Shown here in pieces: positions 8,298-22,160 of a stretch of DNA of 64,000 bases. The DNA comes from Streptomyces griseoviridis (GTDB lineage: Bacteria > Actinomycetota > Actinomycetes > Streptomycetales > Streptomycetaceae): positions 558,001-622,000 of the forward strand of contig BMSM01000001.1 of NCBI GenBank assembly GCA_014649155.1, in the 5' to 3' direction. The translations under genes were made by a program, and so were the position numbers. The notes under the pieces are model-generated. The model saw only the letters and a program-made list of their open reading frames with translations. It was not told the origin of the DNA and made no database searches. Position 1 is the stretch's first letter, and the number at the start of each line of letters is the position of its first letter.

Positions 8298-9305
8298 ATG
8301 ACAGTCGCCATCGACCGCGCCACCGGCAGGCGCCGCGGTGACCGGACGCCGAGGCCCGGACTGGGCACGCGTCTGAAGCACGGATACCAGAAGCACTGGT
8401 ACGCCTACGCCATGATCGCCCCGGTCGTGATCGTCCTCGGCGTCCTGGTGCTCTACCCGCTGGCCTACGGCTTCTACCTCACCCTCACCGACGCCGACAG
8501 CCTCAACTCCGCCCGCACCATCGGCGTCAACGAGATCGAGGCCACCTACAAGTTCGTCGGGTTCGACAACTACGCCGACATCCTCTGGGGCGACACGGCC
8601 TACGACCGCTTCTGGTCGCACTTCATCTGGACGGTCGTCTGGACGGCCGCCTGCGTCACCCTGCACTACTGCATCGGCCTTGGCCTGGCCCTGCTGCTCA
8701 ACCAGAAGAACCTGCGCGGGCGCACCTTCTACCGGCTGATCCTGGTCCTGCCGTGGGCCGTGCCGACCTTCGTGACCGTCTTCGGCTGGCGGTTCATGCT
8801 CGCCGACGCCGGGATCATCAACAGCGCGCTGGAGACGCTGCACCTGCCGACGCCGCTGTGGCTGGAGGACACCTTCTGGCAGCGGTTCGCCGCGATCATG
8901 GTCAACACCTGGTGCGGTGTGCCGTTCATGATGGTCTCGCTGCTCGGCGGGCTCCAGTCGATCGACTCCTCGCTGTACGAGGCCGCCGAGATGGACGGGG
9001 CCAACGCCTGGCAGCGCTTCCGGCACGTCACCCTGCCGGGACTGCGGTCGGTCAGCTCCACCGTCGTCCTGCTCGGCGTCATCTGGACCTTCAACCAGTT
9101 CGCCATCATCTTCCTGCTGTTCGGCAACACCGCGCCGGACGCGCAGATCCTGGTCACCTGGGCCTACCAGCTCGGCTTCGGGCAGCAGCCGCGCGAGTTC
9201 GCGCAGTCCGCCGCCTACGGCATCCTGCTGCTGGCCGTCCTGATCGTCTTCACCTCCTTCTACCGCCGTTGGCTGAACCGCGATGAGCAGCAGCTCGCGA
9301 TCTGA
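8298..9305 (+). CDS. malF: maltodextrin ABC transporter permease
   Basis: This is a membrane permease of 335 residues with six predicted helices. The permease EAA loop reads EAAEMDGANAWQRFRHVTLP. A large extracytoplasmic loop between the first helices (about residues 60-110) is typical of MalF. The start MTVAIDRATG follows GAGAAGG; an upstream in-frame ATG at 8256 has no ribosome site and lies close to the malE hairpin. It pairs with MalG to form the channel. Confidence 0.93.
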   Translation: MTVAIDRATGRRRGDRTPRPGLGTRLKHGYQKHWYAYAMIAPVVIVLGVLVLYPLAYGFYLTLTDADSLNSARTIGVNEIEATYKFVGFDNYADILWGDTAYDRFWSHFIWTVVWTAACVTLHYCIGLGLALLLNQKNLRGRTFYRLILVLPWAVPTFVTVFGWRFMLADAGIINSALETLHLPTPLWLEDTFWQRFAAIMVNTWCGVPFMMVSLLGGLQSIDSSLYEAAEMDGANAWQRFRHVTLPGLRSVSSTVVLLGVIWTFNQFAIIFLLFGNTAPDAQILVTWAYQLGFGQQPREFAQSAAYGILLLAVLIVFTSFYRRWLNRDEQQLAI

Positions 9306-9312
9306 GGCATCC

Positions 9313-10215
9313 ATGACCACCACCACCGTCACCCCGGCGACCGGTCCGGCGGAGCAGGCCGAGGCGCCCCGCACCCCGGCGCGGCGCGGCCGGCGCCGCG
9401 CGGGCAACGCCCTCGCCTCGCACGTCGTCCTCACCGTCGCGAGCCTGGTCGCCCTGTTCCCCATCGCCTGGCTGGTCTTCCTCTCCCTCGGCCCGGACAA
9501 GGACGACTACCTGCACCCCGGCGAGATCTGGGGGAAGATGACGTTCGACAACTACTCCTTCGTCCTCCAGAACACCAACTTCTGGGAGTGGCTGAAGAGT
9601 TCGCTGATCGTCTCGCTCGGCACCACGGTCATCGGCGTCATGGCCGCCGCGACCACCGGGTACGCCGTCTCCCGGATGCGGTTCCCCGGGTACCGGAGGC
9701 TGATGTGGGTGCTGCTGCTGACGCAGATGTTCCCCATCGCCGTGCTCATCGTGCCGATGTACCAGATCCTGTCCGACCTCCAGCTCATCGACAGCTACCT
9801 CGGACTCGTCCTCGTCTACTGCTCGACGGCGGTGCCGTACTGCGCGTGGCTGCTGAAGGGCTACTTCGACACCATCCCGTTCGAGATCGACGAGGCCGGG
9901 CGCGTCGACGGGCTGTCCCCGTTCGGCACGTTCTTCCGGCTGATCCTGCCGCTGGCCCGGCCGGGCCTCGCGGTGGCCGGCTTCTACAGCTTCATCACGG
10001 CGTTCGGCGAGGTCGCCTTCGCCTCCACGTTCATGCTGTCCGACACCAAGTACACCTTCGCCGTCGGCCTGCAGAGCTTCGTCAGCGAGCACGACGCCCA
10101 GCGCAATCTGATGGCCGCCACCGCCGTGCTGATCGCGATACCGGTGTCCGCGTTCTTCTACCTCGTGCAGAAGAACCTGGTCACCGGCCTCACGGCGGGC
10201 GGCACCAAGGGCTGA
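9313..10215 (+). CDS. malG: maltodextrin ABC transporter permease
   Basis: This is the second permease subunit (300 residues) with six helices and the EAA-type loop EIDEAGRVDGLSPFGTFFRL before LPLARPGL. The ATG at 9313 has a CTGAGG ribosome site inside the malF stop region. An alternative ATG at 9283, overlapping malF by 23 bases, lacks one. The C-terminus ends with VQKNLVTGLTAGGTKG, the usual MalG ending. It is translationally close to malF and most likely co-expressed with it. Confidence 0.93.
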   Translation: MTTTTVTPATGPAEQAEAPRTPARRGRRRAGNALASHVVLTVASLVALFPIAWLVFLSLGPDKDDYLHPGEIWGKMTFDNYSFVLQNTNFWEWLKSSLIVSLGTTVIGVMAAATTGYAVSRMRFPGYRRLMWVLLLTQMFPIAVLIVPMYQILSDLQLIDSYLGLVLVYCSTAVPYCAWLLKGYFDTIPFEIDEAGRVDGLSPFGTFFRLILPLARPGLAVAGFYSFITAFGEVAFASTFMLSDTKYTFAVGLQSFVSEHDAQRNLMAATAVLIAIPVSAFFYLVQKNLVTGLTAGGTKG

Positions 10216-10227
10216 GCCCCCCTCCCG

Positions 10228-10279
10228 GGGCTCCATCCACGGGTGGCGGCCCCCTTCGGGCTCCACCCACGGGTGGCGG
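10228..10279 (+). repeat. 22-bp direct duplication with internal inverted repeat, malG-aglA gap
   Basis: GGGCTCCATCCACGGGTGGC at 10228 and GGGCTCCACCCACGGGTGGC at 10258 are the first 20 bases of two 22-base copies 30 bases apart. They differ at one base. Each copy can fold, because CCACCC pairs with GGGTGG. They lie in the 154-base gap before aglA and could form two successive hairpins in the polycistronic message. Confidence 0.75.
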
Positions 10280-10369
10280 TCGCGGTGCCCGTCCGACCCC
10301 GCAGCCCCGCGACCGCCTCCTTCCGTTCCCCCTCACGCTTCCCTGTTTCCGTCACGCAGCAAGGACGAC

Positions 10370-12049
10370 ATGAGCCAGCAGCACTCCGCAGCCCAGGCCC
10401 CCACCCCCCGGACCGCATCGGCCGTCGCCACCGTCGGCCGGCGTCGCGACTGGTGGCGGGACGCGGTGATCTACCAGGTGTACCCGCGCAGCTTCGCCGA
10501 CAGCAACGGCGACGGCATGGGGGACCTGGAAGGCGTCCGCACCCGTCTGCCGTACCTCCGCGACCTCGGTGTGGACGCGGTGTGGCTCAGCCCCTTCTAC
10601 GCCTCGCCGCAGGCCGACGCCGGCTACGACGTCGCCGACTACCGGGCCGTCGACCCCATGTTCGGCACCCTCCTCGACGCCGACGCGCTGATCCGCGACG
10701 CCCACGCGCTGGGGCTGCGCATCATCGTCGACCTGGTGCCGAACCACTCCTCCGACCAGCACGAGTGGTTCAAGCGCGCCCTCGCCGAGGGCCCAGGCTC
10801 TCCGTCGCGGGACCGCTACCACTTCCGCCCCGGCAAGGGCGAGAACGGTGAACTGCCGCCCAACGACTGGGAGTCCGTCTTCGGCGGCCCGGCCTGGACC
10901 CGGGTCGCGGACGGCGAGTGGTACCTGCACCTCTTCGCACCCGAGCAGCCCGACTTCAACTGGGAGCACCCGGCGGTCGGCGACGAGTTCCGCTCGATCC
11001 TCCGCTTCTGGCTGGACATGGGCGTCGACGGCTTCCGCATCGACGTCGCGCACGGCCTGGTCAAGGCCGAGGGCCTGCCGGACCTGGGCGGCCACGACCA
11101 GCTGAAGCTGCTGGGCAACGATGTCATGCCGTTCTTCGACCAGGACGGCGTCCACGAGATCTACCGCCAGTGGCGGCACATCCTGGACGAGTACAGCGGC
11201 GAGCGGATCTTCGTCGCTGAGGCGTGGACCCCGACCGTCGAGCGCACCGCGCACTACGTCCGCCCCGACGAGCTGCACCAGGCGTTCAACTTCCAGTACC
11301 TGAGCACCCACTGGGACGCCGGGGAACTGCGCGGTGTCATCGACCGCACTCTGGAGGCGATGCGTCCGGTCGGCGCCCCGTCCACCTGGGTCCTCTCCAA
11401 CCACGACGTCACCCGCCACACCACCCGCTTCGCCAACCCGCCCGGCCTCGGCACCCAGATCCGGCTGCCCGGCGACCGCGCCCTGGGCCTGCGCCGCGCC
11501 CGCGCCGCGTCCCTGCTGATGCTCGCCCTGCCCGGCTCGGCCTACGTCTACCAGGGCGAGGAGCTCGGCCTCCCGGACGTCACCGACCTCCCCGACGAGG
11601 TCCGCCAGGACCCCGCCTACTTCCGGGGCGCCGGCCAGGACGGCTTCCGCGACGGCTGCCGGGTGCCGATCCCGTGGACCCGCACCGGCTCCTCGTACGG
11701 CTTCGGCGACGGCGGCAGCTGGCTCCCGCAGCCCGAGGGCTGGGGCGAGCTGAGCGTCGAGGCGCAGACCGGCGTCCCCGGCTCCACCCTGGAGCTGTAC
11801 CGCGCGGCCCTGGCCGTCCGCCGCGACCAGCCCGACCTGGGCGCCGGCGACGCGGTGGAGTGGCTGCGGGCGCCGGAGGGCGTCCTCGCCTTCCGGCGCG
11901 GCGACTTCGTGTGCGTCGCCAACACCACGGGCGAGTCGGTGACGGTCCCGGTCCACGGCCGCGTCCTGCTCGCCAGCGGCGAGGTGACCGAGGCGGACGG
12001 CGAGGCCAAGGTCCCGGCGGACACGACGGTGTGGTGGACCCGCGCCTGA
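10370..12049 (+). CDS. aglA: intracellular GH13 alpha-glucosidase
   Basis: This is a glycoside hydrolase family 13 oligosaccharide hydrolase (559 residues) that splits imported maltodextrins to glucose. The conserved regions are DLVPNHSS (about residue 121), GFRIDVAHG (about 221, nucleophile Asp), FVAEAW (about 282, acid/base Glu) and SNHDVTRH (about 344). No signal peptide is seen: the first 20 residues are polar, so it is cytoplasmic. The ribosome site is AAGGAC. It is the last gene of the maltose operon and is followed by a long perfect hairpin. Confidence 0.93.
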   Translation: MSQQHSAAQAPTPRTASAVATVGRRRDWWRDAVIYQVYPRSFADSNGDGMGDLEGVRTRLPYLRDLGVDAVWLSPFYASPQADAGYDVADYRAVDPMFGTLLDADALIRDAHALGLRIIVDLVPNHSSDQHEWFKRALAEGPGSPSRDRYHFRPGKGENGELPPNDWESVFGGPAWTRVADGEWYLHLFAPEQPDFNWEHPAVGDEFRSILRFWLDMGVDGFRIDVAHGLVKAEGLPDLGGHDQLKLLGNDVMPFFDQDGVHEIYRQWRHILDEYSGERIFVAEAWTPTVERTAHYVRPDELHQAFNFQYLSTHWDAGELRGVIDRTLEAMRPVGAPSTWVLSNHDVTRHTTRFANPPGLGTQIRLPGDRALGLRRARAASLLMLALPGSAYVYQGEELGLPDVTDLPDEVRQDPAYFRGAGQDGFRDGCRVPIPWTRTGSSYGFGDGGSWLPQPEGWGELSVEAQTGVPGSTLELYRAALAVRRDQPDLGAGDAVEWLRAPEGVLAFRRGDFVCVANTTGESVTVPVHGRVLLASGEVTEADGEAKVPADTTVWWTRA

Positions 12050-12090
12050 CGGACCGCCCGGCCGGCGGCGGACGACGCCGCCCCCCCGAG

Positions 12091-12125
12091 AGGCGTGCGC
12101 ACCGGTGCGACCGGTGCGCACGCCT
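12091..12125. terminator. perfect 16-bp stem-loop after aglA
   Basis: AGGCGTGCGCACCGGT (12091-12106) pairs without mismatch with 12110-12125 across a 3-base loop. It lies 42 bases after the aglA stop and has no T-run, as is common for Streptomyces terminators. It probably ends the malEFG-aglA transcript. Nothing else is recognised in the 240-base gap. Confidence 0.85.
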
Positions 12126-12290
12126 CCCGCATGTCCGTGACGGATGAGGTTTTCTCTGTGCGACCTCTGTGAAAGCCGTGAAGTGTCGACGAAGATCGTC
12201 CACGCGCCGCCTCCCCCTGCCGGGAGGCCGGCCGCCGCCTCACCGATCACCGCCTCCCACGGCGGACCGAGAGAAACGAGCATCGTCGAC

Positions 12291-14420
12291 ATGCCCGCAC
12301 ATCGATCACGCGCCGCGCTGACCGCCGGCCTGCTGGCCGGTGTGGTGACCGCCGGTTGCCTCACCACCACGGCCTCGGCCGCCACCGGCGGGGCCGTCGC
12401 CGACACCGCGTACGCCTTCACCGCGCGCCTGGACATCGGCGACGGCACGCGCGCCTGCTCCGCCGCGCTGGTCGCGCCCGCGTGGCTGGCCACCTCCGCC
12501 GCGTGCTTCACCGAGGGACCCGGCGCCCCCGAGGTCACCCCGGGCGCGCCCGCCCGGAAGACCACGGCCACCATCGGCCGTACCGATCTGACCACCACCG
12601 CCGGCCAGGTGCGCGAGGTCGTCGAACTCGTGCCGCGCGCGGACCGCGACCTGGTGCTGGCCCGCCTCGCCTCGCCCACCACCGGCATCGCACCCGTACG
12701 GTTCGCCGCCTCCGCGCCCGTCCCGGGCGAGGAACTGACGCTGGCCGGCTTCGGCCGCACCCGCGACGAGTGGGCGCCCACCCGCCTGCACACCGCGACC
12801 CTGGTCGTCGGGTCCGTCAGCGACACCACGGTCGCCCTCGACGGCAGGACCGACACCGACGCGGTCTGCGCCGGGGACGCCGGCGGCCCCCTCGTCCGCC
12901 GGACGGACACGGGGTTCGAACTGGTCGCGCTCGGCAGCCGGTCCTGGCAGGGCGGCTGCTGGGGGACCGACCCGGCCGAGACCCGCAACGAGGCCGTCTC
13001 GCCCCGCACCGACGACATCGCCGGCGGCTCCACCCTCGCGGCCGGGTCCGTCCTCACCGCCGGGGACACGCTGACGGCGAACGCCACCCGCCTGACCCTG
13101 CGGGCCGACGGCGACCTGGCCGTCGTCTCCCGCACCGGCAGGACCCTGTGGTCCACCGGCACCGCGGGCCACCCGGGCGCCACCGCCCGCTTCACCGGCG
13201 GCGGCAACCTGACCGTGGTCGACGCCGACGGCACCACGGTGCTGTGGGAGTCGGGGACCACCGCTCCCGGCGGCACCGCCGTGCTCCAGGACCGCGGCGA
13301 CTTCGTCATCCGCGACGCCGACGGCGTCTCCCGGTGGTCCGCCGGCACCGTCGTCCGCCACGACTACGACGGGGACGGCCGCAGCGACCTGGCCGCCTGG
13401 TACGACCACGGCGACGGCCACGACTCCCTGCAGACCCTCCTCGCCGGGGCCGACGGCACGCTGGGGCAGCCCTTCCCGTCGTACTCCTCGGCGGTCGGCA
13501 GCTGGAACGCGGCGAACATGCGGTTCACGACCGGCGACTACGACGGGGACGGGCGGGGCGACATGGCCGCCCTGTACGGCTACAGCGACGGCTCCGTGCG
13601 GCTGTTCACCGCGCTGGGCAAGGCCGACGGCGGATTCGCGGCACCCGTCCCCTCCTGGGAGGCCCGGCCCGGCGGCTGGACCGCGGGCAACATGACGCTG
13701 CACAGCGGCGACTTCGACGGCGACGGCCGGGACGACATCGCCGCCTGGTACGACTACGACAACGGCGACGACCGGCTGTTCACCTTCGCCGCGAACGCCA
13801 CCGGCGGCTTCGCCGCCCCGGTCCCGTCGTGGAGCAACACCGCGAACGACTGGAACCGCGACAACCTGAAGTTCGTCGTCGGTGACTTCGACGGCGACGG
13901 CCGCGACGACCTCGGCGGGCTCTACCGCCACGCCGACGGCAGCATGCGGACGTACAGCTTCCTGACCGACGCCACCGGAGGCTTCCGGCCCGCCCTCGGC
14001 TCCTGGGGCAGCGCCACCTTCGGCGACTGGAACCGGACCCACGTGTACGCCGGCGACTTCGACGGCGACGGCCGCGACGACATCGCCGCCTGGTACGACT
14101 ACGCCGACGGGCACGACGCCGTCCACGTCCTGCGGAGCAGCACCACGAAGGCCGGCGTCTTCGAGACGCCCTACCAGGCGTACACGACCGCCGCCGGCAA
14201 CTTCACCCACGCCGACATGCGTGTCGTCCCCGGCGACTACGACGGCGACGGCCGGGACGACCTCGCCGCCCTGTACGGCTACAGCGACGGCAGGGTCAGG
14301 GCGTTCACCTGGACCTCCCGCGCCGACGGCGGCCTGAACGGGGCCGCCCCCGGCTGGGCCAGCGCCACCACCACCGGCTGGGACATCGGCCGGAGCACCT
14401 TCCTGCGCAGCGCCAACTGA
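12291..14420 (+). CDS. secreted pseudo-trypsin with B-lectin-like and FG-GAP repeat domains
   Basis: This is a 709-residue secreted protein. A signal peptide covers about residues 1-30, ending TTTASA. Next comes a trypsin (S1) fold (about 40-245), then a bulb-lectin-like section (about 248-350; LRADGDLAVVSRTGRTLW repeats), then six Ca-binding FG-GAP repeats with D(Y/F)DGDGR(D/S/G)D cores. The catalytic histidine motif AAHC reads SAAC (Ala71), and GDSGGP reads GDAGGP (Ala197). Asp120 and the flanking disulfide cysteines remain. The protease is therefore probably inactive and may bind protein or glycan. I chose the ATG that opens the signal peptide; a longer frame from 12144 is less likely. It lies between aglA and the amylase gene. 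Confidence 0.85.
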   Translation: MPAHRSRAALTAGLLAGVVTAGCLTTTASAATGGAVADTAYAFTARLDIGDGTRACSAALVAPAWLATSAACFTEGPGAPEVTPGAPARKTTATIGRTDLTTTAGQVREVVELVPRADRDLVLARLASPTTGIAPVRFAASAPVPGEELTLAGFGRTRDEWAPTRLHTATLVVGSVSDTTVALDGRTDTDAVCAGDAGGPLVRRTDTGFELVALGSRSWQGGCWGTDPAETRNEAVSPRTDDIAGGSTLAAGSVLTAGDTLTANATRLTLRADGDLAVVSRTGRTLWSTGTAGHPGATARFTGGGNLTVVDADGTTVLWESGTTAPGGTAVLQDRGDFVIRDADGVSRWSAGTVVRHDYDGDGRSDLAAWYDHGDGHDSLQTLLAGADGTLGQPFPSYSSAVGSWNAANMRFTTGDYDGDGRGDMAALYGYSDGSVRLFTALGKADGGFAAPVPSWEARPGGWTAGNMTLHSGDFDGDGRDDIAAWYDYDNGDDRLFTFAANATGGFAAPVPSWSNTANDWNRDNLKFVVGDFDGDGRDDLGGLYRHADGSMRTYSFLTDATGGFRPALGSWGSATFGDWNRTHVYAGDFDGDGRDDIAAWYDYADGHDAVHVLRSSTTKAGVFETPYQAYTTAAGNFTHADMRVVPGDYDGDGRDDLAALYGYSDGRVRAFTWTSRADGGLNGAAPGWASATTTGWDIGRSTFLRSAN

Positions 14421-14448
14421 CCCGCCGGGCGGCAGCCCGCGCACCGCG

Positions 14449-14477
14449 GCCCCCGGGAGGACCCTCCTCCCGGGGGC
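14449..14477. terminator. perfect 13-bp stem-loop
   Basis: GCCCCCGGGAGGA (14449-14461) pairs with TCCTCCCGGGGGC (14465-14477) across a 3-base loop. It follows the pseudoprotease gene by 28 bases and precedes the amylase promoter. Confidence 0.8.
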
Positions 14478-14533
14478 AACTTCGTTCCGGGTACTGCCTT
14501 TTCGCCGTCGCGCCCTTTAACATCTGCGTCACC

Positions 14534-14560
14534 GCAAGGTTTCCGCAATCTTGCAGCAAG
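14534..14560 (+). promoter_or_regulatory. MalR-type operator at the alpha-amylase gene
   Basis: The palindrome CTTGC-A-GCAAG (14550-14560) is preceded by another GCAAG at 14534-14538. It sits 27 bases before the amylase ATG, downstream of a TTTAAC hexamer at about 14516 that may be the -10. It matches the sites at malR and malE. Confidence 0.75.
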
Positions 14561-14586
14561 AGCCTTCAACGAAGAAGGGCCCCCAC

Positions 14587-15966
14587 ATGGCACGCAGATC
14601 CCTCCTCCTCGGCGCAGCCGCCCTCACCGGCGCCGCACTTGTCATGACCCCGACCATCCCGGCGCAGGCGTCCCCGCCCGGCGCCAAGGACGTCACCGCC
14701 GTCCTCTTCGAGTGGGACTTCGCCTCGGTGGCGCGCGAGTGCACGAACACCCTCGGTCCCGCCGGCTACGGCTATGTGCAGGTCTCCCCGCCCGCCGAGC
14801 ACATACAGGGGTCCCAGTGGTGGACCTCGTACCAGCCCGTCAGCTACAAGATCGCCGGCCGGCTCGGTGACCGGGCCGCCTTCCAGAACATGGTGAACAC
14901 CTGCCACGCGGCCGGCGTGAAGGTCGTCGCCGACGCCGTCGTCAACCACATGTCCGCGGGCAGCGGCACCGGCACCGGCGGCTCGTCGTACACGAAGTAC
15001 GCCTACCCCGGCCTGTACTCGTCCTACGACTTCGACGACTGCACCGCCCCGATCGACAACTACGCCGACCGCGCCAACGTCCAGAACTGCGAACTCGTGG
15101 GCCTGGCCGACCTCGACACCGGCGAGAGCCATGTGCGCGGCGCGGTCGCCGGATACCTCGACGACCTGCTCTCCCTCGGCGTCGACGGCTTCCGGATCGA
15201 CGCCGCCAAGCACATCCCCGCCGCCGACCTGGCCGGCATCAAGTCCCGCCTGAGCAAACCGTCCGTCTACTGGAAGCAGGAGGTCATCCACGGCGCGGGC
15301 GAGGCCGTCCAGCCCACCGAGTACACCGGCAACGGCGACGTGCAGGAGTTCCGGTACGCCTACGACCTCAAGCGGGTCTTCACCAACGAGAACCTCGCCT
15401 ACCTGAAGAACTACGGCGAGGGCTGGGGGTACATGAGCAGCGGCGTCTCCGGTGTCTTCGTCGACAACCACGACACCGAGCGCAACGGGTCCACCCTCAG
15501 TTACAAGGACAACGCCACCTACACCCTCGCCAACGTCTTCATGCTGGCCTGGCCCTACGGCGCCCCGGACGTCAACTCCGGCTACGAGTGGTCGAGCACG
15601 GACGCCGGGCCGCCCAACGGCGGCCGGGTGAACGCCTGCTGGCAGGACGGCTGGAAGTGCCAGCACGCCTGGCCGGAGATCAAGTCGATGGTCGCCTTCC
15701 GCAACGCCGTCCGCGGCGAGTCCGTCACCCACTGGTGGGACAACGGCGGCGACGCCATCGCCTTCGGCCGGGGCGCCAAGGGCTTCGTCGCCCTCAACCA
15801 CGAGAGCGGCTCCCTGTCCCGGACCTACCAGACGTCCCTGCCCGCCGGGACCTACTGCGACGTCCAGGGCAACCGGACGGTCACCGTGAACGGATCGGGC
15901 CAGTTCACCGCCACCCTCGGCGCCCACACCGCGCTCGCGCTGTACGTCGGCAGGCCGAGCTGCTGA
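14587..15966 (+). CDS. secreted GH13 alpha-amylase
   Basis: This is an extracellular alpha-amylase (459 residues) that cuts starch internally. A signal peptide (about residues 1-30, ending IPAQA) is followed directly by the (beta/alpha)8 barrel. The GH13 regions are DAVVNH (about 117), GFRIDAAKH (about 200, nucleophile Asp), EVIHG (about 232, acid Glu) and [10 protein letters not shown] (about 292). A beta-sandwich C domain ends the protein. Unlike several Streptomyces amylases it has no starch-binding CBM20 tail. The ATG follows AAGAAGGG. An in-frame TTG at 14551 would overlap the operator and is rejected. It is probably repressed by MalR. Confidence 0.94.
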   Translation: MARRSLLLGAAALTGAALVMTPTIPAQASPPGAKDVTAVLFEWDFASVARECTNTLGPAGYGYVQVSPPAEHIQGSQWWTSYQPVSYKIAGRLGDRAAFQNMVNTCHAAGVKVVADAVVNHMSAGSGTGTGGSSYTKYAYPGLYSSYDFDDCTAPIDNYADRANVQNCELVGLADLDTGESHVRGAVAGYLDDLLSLGVDGFRIDAAKHIPAADLAGIKSRLSKPSVYWKQEVIHGAGEAVQPTEYTGNGDVQEFRYAYDLKRVFTNENLAYLKNYGEGWGYMSSGVSGVFVDNHDTERNGSTLSYKDNATYTLANVFMLAWPYGAPDVNSGYEWSSTDAGPPNGGRVNACWQDGWKCQHAWPEIKSMVAFRNAVRGESVTHWWDNGGDAIAFGRGAKGFVALNHESGSLSRTYQTSLPAGTYCDVQGNRTVTVNGSGQFTATLGAHTALALYVGRPSC

Positions 15967-16018
15967 ACCTCCGCCGCGGACAGGGGTCGTGGAATGTCTT
16001 TCCGTTACTTTCACGACC

Positions 16019-16035
16019 CTTGCTGCAAGCTTTGC
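16019..16035 (+). promoter_or_regulatory. MalR-type operator at the pullulanase gene
   Basis: CTTGC-T-GCAAG (16019-16029) overlaps GCAAG-CT-TTGC (16025-16035). The same palindrome with a different centre base precedes the amylase. It lies 67-83 bases before the pullulanase GTG. Confidence 0.75.
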
Positions 16036-16101
16036 GGCGAGGTTACCGTCTCGCCGGGGTCGGACCCGTGAACCAACCGCCGTCAGCAAGGAGTTCCCCC
16101 G

Positions 16102-21498
<5,397 letters not shown>

Positions 21499-21551
21499 CC
21501 GGCCCCCCGGTTAGGGTGCTCCTGATCCGGACCCCGTGAACAGGAGCACCC

Positions 21552-21902
21552 ATGCCGCAGATCACCGTCGACCACTCCGAGCAGCTCACGGACGACTTCG
21601 ACCGGCCCGGGTTCGCCAAGGCCCTGCACGACACCGTCGTGGAGATCGCGGCGGCCCGGCCCCCGGCCTGCAAGACGCAGTTCCGCCGCACCGAGGCCAG
21701 CACGGTCGGCCCGGACACCGAGGGCCACGCCGTCGTGCACGTCACCATCGGCCTGCTGCCCGGCCGCACCGAGGAGACCAAGGCCAGACTCACCGAGGCC
21801 GTCCTGGACCTGCTGCGCACCCACATCACGACCGGCCTCGCCCTGCACGCCTCGGCGGAGGTACGCGACCTCGACGCCTCCTACCGGAAGTTCGAGAGCT
21901 AG
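21552..21902 (+). CDS. 5-carboxymethyl-2-hydroxymuconate isomerase-like protein
   Basis: This is a 116-residue protein of the CHMI family in the tautomerase superfamily. Met is followed by Pro (MPQITVDHS), so Met removal would expose the catalytic N-terminal proline. The length is right for the family. The ATG is preceded by AGGAG. No other homoprotocatechuate-degradation gene is nearby, so the true substrate is uncertain. It follows the pullulanase by 50 bases with its own ribosome site. Confidence 0.8.
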   Translation: MPQITVDHSEQLTDDFDRPGFAKALHDTVVEIAAARPPACKTQFRRTEASTVGPDTEGHAVVHVTIGLLPGRTEETKARLTEAVLDLLRTHITTGLALHASAEVRDLDASYRKFES

Positions 21903-21907
21903 TCCGC

Positions 21908-21967
21908 GTCCGCGAGGTCCCTCCTGCCCCGCGACGCCCTCCGGGCGGACGGAGGGACGTCGCGGAC
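21908..21967. terminator. long imperfect stem-loop after the CHMI-like gene
   Basis: GTCCGCGAGGTCCCTCC (21908-21924) pairs with GGAGGGACGTCGCGGAC (21951-21967) with one mismatch region. It begins six bases after the stop and is probably a terminator. Confidence 0.65.
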
Positions 21968-21975
21968 CCGGCCTG

Positions 21976-22160
21976 GGGCCTGTCGTTCGGATCACGCCGC
22001 GGACGCGGGGCCCGGCACGCGCACCTGCCGCGTTGTCGTCACTTGCCGACGCTCCGCGTCGACTCCCTCCTCCGCCTTGCATCCGCACGCACCAGGCCCC
22101 GCTCACCGGCGCGAGGAAGACGCAGCCGATTCCTCGCGACCTGACCCGAACGACAGGCCC
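21976..22160. mobile_element. MITE-like 185-bp element with 19-bp terminal inverted repeats
   Basis: GGGCCTGTCGTTCGGATCA (21976-21994) and TGACCCGAACGACAGGCCC (22142-22160) are inverted repeats with 18 of 19 matches. The 147 bases between them have no convincing gene. The right end lies inside the TetR gene and supplies its last 18 codons and stop. No clear target-site duplication is seen. Similar GGGCCTGTC...TTCGGATCA ends occur as dispersed repeats in Streptomyces, as far as I remember. Confidence 0.7.

Noticed and set aside
12144..12290. Longer start for the pseudo-trypsin gene
   Set aside because: The extra 49 residues come before a good signal peptide and would stop it from being N-terminal.
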